NCBI GenBank assembly: GCA_020852175.1
Contig: JADZBH010000041.1
Coordinates: 1 to 64,000, forward strand
DNA length: 64,000 bases
From: Bryobacterales bacterium
GTDB lineage: Bacteria > Acidobacteriota > Terriglobia > Bryobacterales > Bryobacteraceae
Direction of reading: 5' to 3'
Shown here: in pieces, positions 11,964 to 21,999 of the stretch
Layout: each line of letters starts with the position of its first letter
Position numbering within the stretch: position 1 is the stretch's first letter
Position numbers and translations under genes: made by a program
Notes under the pieces: model-generated
The model's input: only the letters and a program-made list of their open reading frames with translations
Databases searched by the model: none
Told to the model about the DNA's origin: nothing

Positions 11964-13177
11964 AGAACCAGTGGGCCATCACGTTTGCCTTCGCTGCCGC
12001 CGCGGCCGCGCTGGTGGCCGTGGCCGCACGCGTACAGCCGGAAACCTACCAGGCCGCCATTTTCAGCGACCAGGGCGAGGATCTCTTCCCAGCTCTTACC
12101 GGGGCCAACGCTGTACAGTCCATCGAAATCGTCGATTACAATGCCGATCAGGCCGTCGCCCGTCCGTTGAAAGTGGAGTTGCGCAAGGGCCGCTGGGTGC
12201 TCGCTTCCCACGGCGATTACCCGGCGGAAGCGCGCGACCGTCTGGCTCAAACCGCCGGCGCGCTGGTGGGATTGAAGAAGGACGCCGTGGCGAGCGACCG
12301 TTGGGATGACCAGGCGCAGTACGGCGTCATCGACCCTCTCGACCAGAAGAACCCGAGCCTCACTGGCCGGGGCAAGCGTGTCACCCTGCTCGGCGCCCAC
12401 GGTACGAAACTCGCTGAGATTGTTTTGGGAACCGCCGTGCCCAACCGTAGCGGTTACCGCTATGCCCGCATTCCCGGCCAGAAACGCATCTACGCCGTCC
12501 AAACGGCGGCGGACCCTTCGGCGCGCTTCGAGGATTGGGTGGAGGCCGATCTGTTGCATGTGGACGCGGGCGGCATCTCCCGCCTCATCGTGAACAGCTA
12601 CACGATCGACGAAATGACGGGCACGCTGGCCCATGTGCGCCGCCGCGTGATGACGCCCAACGGCGAGAACTGGGACGCAGCCGCGCGAAGCGCCGCGCAA
12701 ACGCTGGCCGGGTTGCGCGTGGCGGGCGCGCGCGCCAAACCAAAGCTGCTCGCCGAACAGTTGCGCACGCGGCAACTGGCGCTCTCGCTGGAAACCGTGA
12801 TGAGCCTGCGCGCGCGCGGCTTCTTCATCCTCCCCAACGGCCAACTGCTGGCCAATGCCGGCGAAGCCGTGGTGGAAACCACGCAAGGTTTCGTCTATAC
12901 CCTGCGCTTCGGCGAGGTGGCCGGCTCCAGCCTGGACGGCGAACCGGGACAGACTCCGGCCGCCGTGGCCGTCCAGTCCGGAGGCGACCGCTTCCTCTTT
13001 GTCACGGTGAGTTCGCGCAACCCCGCCACGGAGGCCCGCGCCAAGGCGCTCGATTCCAAGTTCGCCGATTGGTACTACATCATCGCCGGGAAGGATTTCG
13101 CCAACATCATGAAGGCCGCTCCGGCGGGCAGCGAGGTTCCCCGCGCTCCAAGGCCCGCCGCGGCAAGCCAGCCCTAG
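11960..13177 (+). CDS. DUF4340 domain-containing protein
   Basis: 405 aa; directly follows GldG-like gene; W/Y-rich repeats of the DUF4340 type. Confidence 0.8.
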   Translation: MKNQWAITFAFAAAAAALVAVAARVQPETYQAAIFSDQGEDLFPALTGANAVQSIEIVDYNADQAVARPLKVELRKGRWVLASHGDYPAEARDRLAQTAGALVGLKKDAVASDRWDDQAQYGVIDPLDQKNPSLTGRGKRVTLLGAHGTKLAEIVLGTAVPNRSGYRYARIPGQKRIYAVQTAADPSARFEDWVEADLLHVDAGGISRLIVNSYTIDEMTGTLAHVRRRVMTPNGENWDAAARSAAQTLAGLRVAGARAKPKLLAEQLRTRQLALSLETVMSLRARGFFILPNGQLLANAGEAVVETTQGFVYTLRFGEVAGSSLDGEPGQTPAAVAVQSGGDRFLFVTVSSRNPATEARAKALDSKFADWYYIIAGKDFANIMKAAPAGSEVPRAPRPAAASQP

Positions 13178-13205
13178 GCCGCCGGGGTATGCTGAATAAG
13201 CATGT

Positions 13206-13282
13206 GGGCGCGTAGCGCAATTGGATAGAGCATCAGCCTTCGAAGCTGAGGGTTACAGGTTCGAGTCCTGTCGCGCCTACCA
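13206..13282 (+). tRNA. tRNA-Arg (anticodon TCG), encoded CCA
   Basis: 7-bp acceptor GGGCGCG/CGCGCCT, anticodon stem TCAGC/GCTGA with loop CTTCGAA, GGTTCGAGTCC T-arm, ACCA end. Confidence 0.95.
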
Positions 13283-13320
13283 CATCCGGCCGCGGGCCCT
13301 CGCGGCGTTACCATAATCCT

Positions 13321-15387
13321 ATGTCTTCCATCGCGCCTGGGACGCGGGTTTCGACGTGTGCGCTGGACTGTCCGGACGCCTGCTCGATTCTGGTGGCTAT
13401 AGACGCCAACGGCCGTGCCACGAGCCTGCGTGGCAATCCCGATCACCCTGTCACGCGCGGCTTCCTGTGCGGCAAAGTGGCCCAGTATCTCGAGCGGCAG
13501 TATCATCCGGACCGCCTGCGCCACCCCCTGCGCCGCGTGGGCGCCAAGGGCGAGGGGCGTTTTGAACGGATCGGTTGGGATTCCGCGCTGGACGAGATCG
13601 CCGGGCGCCTTTCGGCCATCGCTCGCGAGCACGGTCCGGAAGCCGTGCTGCCTTACAGCTATGGCGGCTCCATGGGTCTGTTGCAGGGCAATGGAATGGA
13701 CCGCCGCTTCTTCCACCGCTTCGGAGCGTCCCGGCTCGACCGCACCATCTGCTCAGCCGCCGGAACCGCCGGTCTCAATCAAACCACCGGTTACCGCTAT
13801 GGCACCGAACCGGAGCAGTTCGCCCACTCCAAGCTCATTCTGGCCTGGGGCGCGAACATTCACGGCACCAACGTCCATCTGTGGCCCTTCATCGTGGAGG
13901 CCCGCCGCCGCGGAGCGCGCCTCTACACGATCGACCCCGTCCTGCGGCGCACGGGTCGCCTCGCCGACAAACATTTCTTCGTGAACCCCGGTTCGGACCT
14001 CGCGCTGGCGCTCGGCATGGCTCACGTCATCATCGGCGAACGTCTCCACGACGCGGAGTACGTCGCCCGTTACACCACGAACTTCGATCGCCTGAAGACC
14101 ACCGCCGCGCGCTATACGCCCGAGCATACCGAAGCGCTCACCGGCATTCCGAGCGAAGACGTCATCGCCCTGGCCCGTGACTACGCCACCACCCGCCCGG
14201 CCGTGATTCGCCTGAACTACGGCGCTTCCCGCAACGAACGCGGCGGCATGGCCTTCTCCGCTGTCTCCATGTTGCCCGCCCTCACCGGTTCCTGGAAAGA
14301 GGTGGGCGGAGGCTTGCAGGCCAGCGTCTCCCAGGCGCACCACTTCGACCGCGCCGCCATCGAGCGCGCCGATCTCCAAATGCAATCTCCCCTCGGCCGC
14401 CCGGCGCGCCTGGTAAACATGATCACGCTGGGCCATGCGCTCACGGAACTGAAAAATCCGCCCGTGAAGTCGCTCTTCGTGTATTGCTCCAATCCCGCCG
14501 CCGTGGCTCCCAACCAAAGCGCCGTGCGCCGCGGCCTGCGCCGGGACGATCTGTTCACCGTCGTTCACGAACAGTTTCAAACCGACACCGCCGACTTCGC
14601 CGACATCCTGCTGCCGGCCACGACGTTTCTGGAACATACGGACCTCTACGGCTCCTACGGCCACCTGCACGTCCAGATGGCGCGCCCGGCGCTGGAACCC
14701 GAAGGCGAGGCCCGCTCCAACGTCCAACTCTTCCGCGCGCTGGCGGAACGGCTCGGTTTCGATGATCCGGCATTTCGCGACACCGAGGACGATATGCTCC
14801 GCGCCGCTCTGGCCAGCGGTCACGAATTTCTGAACGGCATCACGCTCGGCACGCTGGAAGAGCGCCACCACATACGGTTGAACGTCGCGCCCGGAGGCCA
14901 GCCCTTCCTTCCGTTCGCCGAAGGCAACTTCGGCTCGCCCGGAGGCAGGTGCGACCTCGCTCCCGAAGGCATGGACTACACGCCTCCCATTGAATCGCGC
15001 CACGGCGACGCAGCTCTTGGCCGCCGCTTCCCGCTGGAACTTGTCTCGCCCAAGAACGACGACAGCATGAACTCCACGTTCGGCTACCGGGCCGGGGTCG
15101 ATGAACAAACCTCGCGGTTGTGGATGCACGCCGCCGACGCCGAGGCGCGGGATATTCACGAGGGCGACCTCGTGCGCGTGTTCAATGAACGGGGCTCCAT
15201 GCGGCTCACCGCCAGCGTCAACGGACACGTCCGCCTGGGAGCCGTGTGCGCTCCCAGCGTCCGCATGCCGCGCATGGCGCCCGACGGCAGTTCGACCAAC
15301 TTTCTCACCTCCGAACGCCTCAGCGACATTGGCGGCGGCGCCACTTTCTATAGCTGTCTGGTACAAGTAGAGAGATGCGGAGACTGA
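13321..15387 (+). CDS. Molybdopterin-dependent oxidoreductase with N-terminal 4Fe-4S motif
   Basis: 688 aa; CALDCPDAC...FLCGK cluster motif, molydopterin-binding repeats, C-terminal dinucleotide-binding domain. Confidence 0.92.
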   Translation: MSSIAPGTRVSTCALDCPDACSILVAIDANGRATSLRGNPDHPVTRGFLCGKVAQYLERQYHPDRLRHPLRRVGAKGEGRFERIGWDSALDEIAGRLSAIAREHGPEAVLPYSYGGSMGLLQGNGMDRRFFHRFGASRLDRTICSAAGTAGLNQTTGYRYGTEPEQFAHSKLILAWGANIHGTNVHLWPFIVEARRRGARLYTIDPVLRRTGRLADKHFFVNPGSDLALALGMAHVIIGERLHDAEYVARYTTNFDRLKTTAARYTPEHTEALTGIPSEDVIALARDYATTRPAVIRLNYGASRNERGGMAFSAVSMLPALTGSWKEVGGGLQASVSQAHHFDRAAIERADLQMQSPLGRPARLVNMITLGHALTELKNPPVKSLFVYCSNPAAVAPNQSAVRRGLRRDDLFTVVHEQFQTDTADFADILLPATTFLEHTDLYGSYGHLHVQMARPALEPEGEARSNVQLFRALAERLGFDDPAFRDTEDDMLRAALASGHEFLNGITLGTLEERHHIRLNVAPGGQPFLPFAEGNFGSPGGRCDLAPEGMDYTPPIESRHGDAALGRRFPLELVSPKNDDSMNSTFGYRAGVDEQTSRLWMHAADAEARDIHEGDLVRVFNERGSMRLTASVNGHVRLGAVCAPSVRMPRMAPDGSSTNFLTSERLSDIGGGATFYSCLVQVERCGD

Positions 15388-15902
15388 CCCTGCTTGCCGC
15401 CGCGGCCCTCGTGCTCGCCGCCACGCCCGCCTGCAAACGCCAAACGGCCAAGGTGGAAACCATCGAGAATGAACAGCCGCAACTGGCTTCGGCCGTAAGC
15501 GCGGGCGATCCGGCTCACGCCGTCCAGTTCGTGCAAGGCTTTTATGACATCGAACAGGGTTCGTGGCGGTGGACGCGTGGCAAGTTCTCTATCACGCTGC
15601 AGGCTCCCGCCGGCGCCGCACAAAAGGGCGCGGCGCTCGAACTGAAGTTTTCCCTGCCCGAAGCCGTGGTGAAGAAAGTGGGACCGGTGGCGCTCTCGGC
15701 CGTGTTCGACGGCAACCCGCTTCCACCGGAAAAATATGACAAGGACGGCGAACATGTCTTCCAGCGCGATATCCCCGCGGGCCTCTTCCGCGGTCCTTCG
15801 GTGAACATCGAGTTCTCGCTCGATAAGTTCCTCGCCGCCGGCGCCGTCGAGGAGCGCGAACTCGGCATCATCGTCCAGTCCGCCGCCCTCATGGCGAAAT
15901 AG
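15375..15902 (+). CDS. Putative lipoprotein / beta-sandwich domain protein
   Basis: 175 aa; lipobox-like LAATPAC; overlaps upstream gene; resembles the C-terminal domain of the next gene. Confidence 0.75.
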   Translation: MRRLTLLAAAALVLAATPACKRQTAKVETIENEQPQLASAVSAGDPAHAVQFVQGFYDIEQGSWRWTRGKFSITLQAPAGAAQKGAALELKFSLPEAVVKKVGPVALSAVFDGNPLPPEKYDKDGEHVFQRDIPAGLFRGPSVNIEFSLDKFLAAGAVEERELGIIVQSAALMAK

Positions 15903-15915
15903 GCCGCGGCCGCCA

Positions 15916-17790
15916 ATGTCCCGCTCAAGATTTTCCGCCCTCTGGCTGGCCGCCTCGCTGTTTTGCCTCTGGCTCTACTGGCCGGGCATGAAGGCATGGT
16001 TCCAGCAGGACGACTTCGCCTGGCTCGGCCTGGGACTGCACGTTCACACGCCCGCCGAACTTTTGAACGCCCTGTTCGCGCCCAAAGCCCAGGGCACCAT
16101 CCGCCCGTGGAGCGAGCGCGCCTTCTTCATGAGCTTCTTCGCCCTGTTCGGGCTCGACGCGCTTCCCTACCGCATCCTTGTCTTCGCCACACAGTTGGCG
16201 AACCTCGGCCTGTTGATCGCCATCGCCCGCCGCGTCACCGGCTCCACGATGGCGGCCGCGCTGGCGCCCCTGTTCTGGACCGCCAACTCCGCCCTCGGCC
16301 TGCCCATGAGTTGGACCTCGGCCTACAACCAGATTCTCTGCGCCACCTTCCTGCTGGGAGCCTTTTACTGTCTGCTGCGATGGATCGAATCCGGCTCCTG
16401 GCGCTGGTATGCCGCGCAATGGACCGTCTTCCTGCTCGGCTTCGGCGCCCTGGAAATCAACGTCGTGTACCCCGCCATCGCCGCCGCCTACGCTTTGCTT
16501 GCCTCGCGCCGCCACTTCCTGCACACGCTGCCCCTGTTCGCCGCCTCGGGAGCCTACGCCCTGCTCCACCGTGCGCTCGCGCCCGGCACGCGCGAAGGTC
16601 CCTACGCGATGCGCTTCGACGGCTCCATCCTGTCCACGCTGGCCACCTACTGGTATGGCGGCTTCGGCTCCATGCGCCTGGCTTCGCTGGAGGTTCCGCC
16701 TTGGCTGAGCGCCCTGGGGCTGGCCGCGCCCTGGATTCTTTCGCTCGCAATGGCCCTCTTCCTCGGCCTCCGCCTGCGCCGGGGCCAATGGGCCGTTCTG
16801 TGGCCGCTCGCCTGGTTCCTGGCCGTAATCGGGCCGGTCTTGCCCCTGCGCGACCACATTTCGGACTATTACAACGCCATTCCCACCCTCGGTCTTGCCC
16901 TGCTCGGGGGCTGGGCCTTTACGGCCGCCTGGAATGCACACTTGGCAGGCAAGGCCGCCGCCGTCTTCTGCGCCGCTCTCTACCTGGCCACCTCCGCCCC
17001 CGTGGCCCGCGCCACGGTTCGCTACAATTTCGAGCGCTCCCGCGCCGTGCGCGACCTTGTGCTCGGCGTCGCCCGGGCCCACGAAATCCATCCCGGGAAG
17101 GTCATTCTGTTGAATGGCGTCGGCACTGACCGCTTCTGGGCCGGAATGAATGATAAGCCCTTCCGCCTGCTGGGGATCGACGACGTCTGGCTGACGCCTG
17201 GATCGGAGAATACCATCCAGGCCTTTCCCGCGCTGGGCGATGTGAGCCAGTTTGTCTATCCTGCGGCGGCCACACTGCGTGCCCTGCGTCAAAAACAGGC
17301 GGTTGTGTACGAAGCGGGCGGACCGCGCCTGCGAAATGTCACGCAAACGTATGCAAACATGGCGCCGCTGCGTCTGAAAGCCACACTTCCCGGGCACATC
17401 GACGCAGGAAATCCGGCGTTTGCCGAGCAGTTAGGCGATGGCTGGTACCCGGCCGAGGGTGGTTACCGGTGGATGGCCAAGCGGGCATCTCTCAGGCTGG
17501 GAGTTGCTTCATCTACCGGGCTACGCCTCTTTCTGAAAGGATTTTGTCCTGCGACGCAACTTTCCAAGGGGCCTCTGCATCTACAGATATTCATTGACGG
17601 GCAAGTTTACCCGCCAGTGACAGTGAGTCGGCCAGATGAAGAGTTTTCGTTTTCCTTCACCCTTCCTGCCGTATTGAAAAATAAAGACTTTGTAGAAGTG
17701 GTGCTAGAGGTGGATCGGACGGTTGTCCCGCCTGCCGATGGCCGCGAACTTGGGTTAGCGTTTGGTAATTTTGCGCTACGACGTCTGTAA
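15916..17790 (+). CDS. GT-C-like multispanning membrane protein with C-terminal beta-sandwich domain
   Basis: 624 aa; QQDDFAWL acidic motif after TM1, many TM helices, soluble C-terminal region. Confidence 0.75.
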   Translation: MSRSRFSALWLAASLFCLWLYWPGMKAWFQQDDFAWLGLGLHVHTPAELLNALFAPKAQGTIRPWSERAFFMSFFALFGLDALPYRILVFATQLANLGLLIAIARRVTGSTMAAALAPLFWTANSALGLPMSWTSAYNQILCATFLLGAFYCLLRWIESGSWRWYAAQWTVFLLGFGALEINVVYPAIAAAYALLASRRHFLHTLPLFAASGAYALLHRALAPGTREGPYAMRFDGSILSTLATYWYGGFGSMRLASLEVPPWLSALGLAAPWILSLAMALFLGLRLRRGQWAVLWPLAWFLAVIGPVLPLRDHISDYYNAIPTLGLALLGGWAFTAAWNAHLAGKAAAVFCAALYLATSAPVARATVRYNFERSRAVRDLVLGVARAHEIHPGKVILLNGVGTDRFWAGMNDKPFRLLGIDDVWLTPGSENTIQAFPALGDVSQFVYPAAATLRALRQKQAVVYEAGGPRLRNVTQTYANMAPLRLKATLPGHIDAGNPAFAEQLGDGWYPAEGGYRWMAKRASLRLGVASSTGLRLFLKGFCPATQLSKGPLHLQIFIDGQVYPPVTVSRPDEEFSFSFTLPAVLKNKDFVEVVLEVDRTVVPPADGRELGLAFGNFALRRL

Positions 17791-18125
17791 TCGAGTGCTT
17801 TGATCCACTTTTTCCGCAGCTATCGCTTCTAGTGTAAGAGGTTGTTCGCTTGGGCGACTCTGCAAGGGAAGTCACAAACAACCGAAATTGTGAGAGAGGG
17901 ATGACTGGCTCCACAAACTGGATGTAAAGTTGCGGAAACCGGAAACCGCAGTGAGAATTCTTCGTCATTACAGTGTTACCACATAATGATGGATCCGGGA
18001 TCTGACGATAAGAAGGTGTTGCGGCGGCAGGTTCCCAATCGACGGAACTGGCCCGGCGGCGATGGATTGGGAGGCCGTGGATAGATTGGAACTAAAATTG
18101 CTATCAAAAGTGCTCCTCGCTGTGC

Positions 18126-18131
18126 TATCAT
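18126..18131 (+). promoter_or_regulatory. Candidate extended -10 (TGCTATCAT) in the long DksA upstream region
   Basis: TGN-TATCAT; no convincing -35. Confidence 0.25.
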
Positions 18132-18358
18132 CTGCGGTGGCCCAGCGAAACCGTTTCTGTCCACTCAATGGCGGTAGCAGAAAATTTTAGTACGGTTCGC
18201 TCAGAAGTTGAAACTTTTTTGACGCCGTATCGTCTACTAAGTGTCGAGAACGACAAAGTTTGAAGGTAACTAGGAACAGATTGACGGGCGCTGATAGACA
18301 GGGTCCCAGACAAGCAGTCAGTGACTGGTAAAACAAAAGAAAAATAGGAGAAGCAGCC

Positions 18359-18745
18359 ATGACGAAAGCTGAAGTGAACAAGTATAAGCAAATCCTGGAA
18401 ACGAAGAAGGCCGAATTGGCCCACGTCCTCCGGAACCGTGAGGCCATCGCGATCGAGAAGAGCCCGGACGCCTTGGACGAGGTACAACACGCCGCTGAGC
18501 GTGAACTCGCCATTCGCAATCTGGATCGCGAGTCCGGCCTGCTGCGCCAGGTGAAACTCGCACTGACCCGCATCGAGGACGGCTCCTACGGAGTGTGCCT
18601 CCACTGCGAGGAGGAGATCAATCCCAAACGGCTCGCCGCGGTACCGTGGGCGCCCTATTGCATTACCTGCCAGGAAATGGCCGACCGCCGTCAGGAAGAG
18701 GGAGACAACTCCGAAATCTTCGACGACGCGCTCGCCGCCGCCTGA
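18359..18745 (+). CDS. DksA/TraR C4-type zinc finger protein
   Basis: 128 aa; coiled coil plus CLHCEEEINPKRLAAVPWAPYCITC zinc finger. Confidence 0.94.
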   Translation: MTKAEVNKYKQILETKKAELAHVLRNREAIAIEKSPDALDEVQHAAERELAIRNLDRESGLLRQVKLALTRIEDGSYGVCLHCEEEINPKRLAAVPWAPYCITCQEMADRRQEEGDNSEIFDDALAAA

Positions 18746-18765
18746 TCCAGACGCAACCTTTCATG

Positions 18766-18797
18766 GGGCTCCTGCCACGAGGGCAGGAGCCCTTCTT
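18766..18797 (+). terminator. Rho-independent terminator after the dksA-like gene
   Basis: Perfect 11-bp hairpin GGGCTCCTGCC/GGCAGGAGCCC followed by TTCTTT. Confidence 0.85.
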
Positions 18798-18800
18798 TCA

Positions 18801-19466
18801 TTACTTCACGCGAATCCCGCTCTCCATGCGGCTGGACGTTGCGTCTCGCCGGAAGCTATGGAAACGCTCCGGGTCGCAGTGTGTGCAGAGACTTGCGCGT
18901 GCCACCCGGCCGGCATCCACGCCCGCGCCAGCCAGTTGCCGTGCCACGGCTTCTTCCAGGTCCACCGTCGTTCTGCGGTCCAGGTCGTCACGCTCTGGAA
19001 ACACACCTCGAAATTCGACCGCCACTTCGGGACCCACTTCGAAACAACACACGCCGATACCAGGACCGATGGCCGCTTGCACATCGCCGGGATCGGTTCC
19101 GAACTCAACGCCCATGCGCCGTACCGTCGCCGCCGCCAGTTCCAGCCGTGTGCCCCTCCAGCCGCAATGTACGGCCGCTACCACCCGCCGCCGTTCGTCC
19201 GCCAGCAGCACAGGCAGGCAATCGGCCGTCCGGATACGGATCCACAACCCGGCCCGGCGGGCCACCAGGGCATCGCCTTCGCACAGTCGCGCCCCAGGCG
19301 CTTCGGCGCGCACGATCACGGAGCCGTGCACCTGTTTAAGATCCGCGGAGAACTCCGCCGGCAGCCACCCTTCGCTCCTCCGCGTACCGAACCCATGCTC
19401 CAACCACTCCAGCCGCTCCCACTCCACGCACCGGAGCACGCCGGATTCGTCCAATCGGAAGGCCAA
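18801..19466 (-). CDS. pgeF: Peptidoglycan editing factor / multicopper polyphenol oxidase (YfiH) family
   Basis: 221 aa; RTADCLPVLLAD, AVHCGWRG and GPGIGVCCFEVG motifs. Confidence 0.92.
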   Translation of the reverse strand: MAFRLDESGVLRCVEWERLEWLEHGFGTRRSEGWLPAEFSADLKQVHGSVIVRAEAPGARLCEGDALVARRAGLWIRIRTADCLPVLLADERRRVVAAVHCGWRGTRLELAAATVRRMGVEFGTDPGDVQAAIGPGIGVCCFEVGPEVAVEFRGVFPERDDLDRRTTVDLEEAVARQLAGAGVDAGRVARASLCTHCDPERFHSFRRDATSSRMESGIRVK

Positions 19467-19473
19467 GCCGCCG

Positions 19474-20076
19474 TTACCTTGTCTTTGGCGCCGTGCCGGG
19501 GTTGATCTCGATGAACTCCGGAGCCGGGTTTCTCGTCTGCGAGATCATAATCTGCTTCTTGAAGTCCTCCAGCATCGATTCGTCCAGACGCACCTCGGTC
19601 GGCCTCTTCACCAGTGTCGTCATCGCGTCGATCTTGTCCTGTAGCTTCATGAGCGCGTAGAACAGGTTCTCCGGACGCGGCGGACAGCCCGTGACGTACA
19701 CATCCACGGGTACGATCTTGTCCACCCCCTGCAGCGTCGCATAGGTGTTGAACGGCCCGCCCACGCTCGAACAGGCGCCCATCGAGATGCACCACTTCGG
19801 ATCGGGCATCTGATCCCAGATGCGTTTCAGCACGGGGGCCATTTTGAGCGTCACCGTCCCGGCCACGATCATGAGGTCGCTTTGCCGGGGGCTCGGCCGG
19901 AACACTTCGGCCCCGAACCGGGCAATGTCGAACCGTGAGGTGGACGAGGCGATCATCTCAATCGCGCAGCAGGCCAGCCCGAACGTCAGCGGCCAGAGAG
20001 ACGATTTTCTCGTCCAATTGAACACATAATCGACCGAAGTGGTGATGAAGTTCTGCTCAAAGCGGTTTTGGAGCAC
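19474..20076 (-). CDS. nuoB: NADH-quinone oxidoreductase subunit B
   Basis: 200 aa; [33 protein letters not shown]2-cluster motifs; GTG start. Confidence 0.96.
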   Translation of the reverse strand: MLQNRFEQNFITTSVDYVFNWTRKSSLWPLTFGLACCAIEMIASSTSRFDIARFGAEVFRPSPRQSDLMIVAGTVTLKMAPVLKRIWDQMPDPKWCISMGACSSVGGPFNTYATLQGVDKIVPVDVYVTGCPPRPENLFYALMKLQDKIDAMTTLVKRPTEVRLDESMLEDFKKQIMISQTRNPAPEFIEINPGTAPKTR

Positions 20077-20139
20077 AGTCCTGGACTCTCCACGCCCATC
20101 GTAGCACCCCGGGCGCCAAAGCCCGCATCGCAGGCTTCC

Positions 20140-21075
20140 TCAACTCGTGCGGTACCACGCCAGCGTGCGCCGGAGGCCCTCTTCGAGAGAAAACTTCGGC
20201 GCGTGGCCCAATTCGGTGACCGCCGCCGCGGTGTCCGCCTGGGAATCGCGCACATCACCCGCGCGCGGTGGCCCATACCGTGCGGGAATCGACACACCCT
20301 CGATCTTCTGCAACGTCTCCCACACTTCGGCCAGAGTGTAGCGGTTTCCGTTGCCGGCGTTGAACATGCGTCCGCTCACGCCAGGCGTCCGCGATGCCTT
20401 CAGGCACAGCGACGCCACGTCCTCCACATAAGTGAAGTCGCGCGACTGGTTGCCGTCGCCAAACAGCGTCGGCGGCGTGCCTTCCAGCAGGCATTTCATA
20501 AAGATGGAAATGACGCCCGAATAGGGGCTGCTGGGATCCTGGCGCGGACCGTACACGTTGAAATAGCGCAGCGCCACGGTCTCCAGGCCGAAGCAGGAGG
20601 AAAACACCCGCGCATAGTGCTCGCCCATCAGCTTCTGCGCCGCATAGGGACTGAGCGGATCGGGCCGCATCGCCTCGGTCTTCGGCAGCACCTCGGTGTC
20701 GCCGTAGGCCGACGAAGAGGCCGCGTACACAACCCGTCCCACTTTGCCGTCCGCGCAGGCGCGAAACACCTCGAACGTGCCGTTGATATTCACATCGTGC
20801 GAAGGCAGGGGATCGGCGATCGATTTGGGCACAGAGGGGATAGCCGCCAGATGGAACACGCGTGCAGCCCCCTTCACCACCGGCGCCACGGCTTTGTAGT
20901 CGCGTATGTCCACGCGGTGCAGGTCCACGTGGCTGCTCACTTCGGCGAGGTTCGACTCCTTGCCCGACAGCAACGTGTCGATCACGGCCACGCGCGGCGC
21001 GCCCTCCTCCAGCAGCGCCCGCACCAGGGCCGAGCCGATGAACCCAGCGCCCCCGGTCACCACTACATGACTCAT
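20140..21075 (-). CDS. NAD-dependent epimerase/dehydratase (extended SDR)
   Basis: 311 aa; GGAGFIGSALV, YxxxK (SPYAAQKLMGE), FNVYGPRQ. Confidence 0.94.
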   Translation of the reverse strand: MSHVVVTGGAGFIGSALVRALLEEGAPRVAVIDTLLSGKESNLAEVSSHVDLHRVDIRDYKAVAPVVKGAARVFHLAAIPSVPKSIADPLPSHDVNINGTFEVFRACADGKVGRVVYAASSSAYGDTEVLPKTEAMRPDPLSPYAAQKLMGEHYARVFSSCFGLETVALRYFNVYGPRQDPSSPYSGVISIFMKCLLEGTPPTLFGDGNQSRDFTYVEDVASLCLKASRTPGVSGRMFNAGNGNRYTLAEVWETLQKIEGVSIPARYGPPRAGDVRDSQADTAAAVTELGHAPKFSLEEGLRRTLAWYRTS

Positions 21076-21917
21076 AGTTTTCCGATCTCCCCCTCGAGAT
21101 AGCGCAGCGATTCGTTGGCGATCCGCTCGCCGCCAGGCTCAAACAGAAAGGCCTCCAGAGAAACCCAACCCGTGTACTGTCTGGCTGCCAGCGTGCGCAG
21201 CAACGGCTTGAAATCGTAGTCTCCCGTGCCGCAATGGCCCCCGTCGATCTCGTTCACGTGGATGTGCCGGATCTTGTCAAAATACCGCGCGGCTACCTCG
21301 GCGTGCGGTTCGGTTTCATCCAGTGCATTGTGCGTGTCGAACATCGTCTGAACGGCCGGCGAGCCGATGCTATCGACAATCTCCACCGCCGCCGCCACCG
21401 TATTCACGATGTTGCTCTGGTTCTTCGGCAGAGCCTCCACCAGCAATGTCACTCCCCGGGCCTCGGCGTGTGGCGCCACGCCGGCGAAGCCGTCGCGGAA
21501 CCGTTTCGCCGCTTCTTCAATCGTCACTCCTGGCAGAGCCTCGCGCTGTTTGGGCGAGCCGAACACCAGCACGCGCCGCCCGTTGTGGCCCTCGTCGATG
21601 TCGGCGCACAAATCCACGAGGTCGTGAATGTGCCGCCAGCTTTTCTCGCGTAAAACCGTGTCTGAGGTGGTTACATGCAGCCCCTTGGGCGCCACCATCA
21701 GCCAGTGCAGGCCGACGAATTCCAACCCCTCGTCGCGCATGATGCGCGACACCTCTTTGCGCCGCGCCGGGGGAAGGGCGGCCGGCTGCTCGCTGAGGGT
21801 GAACGGGGCGATCTCCAACCCCTCGTACCCTGCCCGCTTCACCGCTTTACAGGTGGCCGAAAACTCCCAGTCAACGAAACATTCATTGCAAATAGCGTGC
21901 CGGAATCGGTAAGCCAT
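21072..21917 (-). CDS. Sugar phosphate isomerase/epimerase (xylose isomerase-like TIM barrel)
   Basis: 281 aa; LVEALPKNQSN, DTHNALDE, HIHVNEIDG motifs. Confidence 0.9.
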   Translation of the reverse strand: MAYRFRHAICNECFVDWEFSATCKAVKRAGYEGLEIAPFTLSEQPAALPPARRKEVSRIMRDEGLEFVGLHWLMVAPKGLHVTTSDTVLREKSWRHIHDLVDLCADIDEGHNGRRVLVFGSPKQREALPGVTIEEAAKRFRDGFAGVAPHAEARGVTLLVEALPKNQSNIVNTVAAAVEIVDSIGSPAVQTMFDTHNALDETEPHAEVAARYFDKIRHIHVNEIDGGHCGTGDYDFKPLLRTLAARQYTGWVSLEAFLFEPGGERIANESLRYLEGEIGKL

Positions 21918-21999
21918 GAACTACCAGTGTAGCCTTCCATGGCGGAAATTCTCCGTGCCGGAATGCTCAGGCGATTCAGCCAGTGCGCCGTCGTAGTCC

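Noticed and set aside
17657-17968. 103-aa minus-strand ORF at the dksA upstream gap
   Set aside because: Overlaps the GT-C-like gene end, no ribosome site or recognisable motif; kept only as part of the low-GC tract observation
18187-18604. Minus-strand ORFs over the DksA gene
   Set aside because: DksA zinc finger on the plus strand is unambiguous; these are shadows
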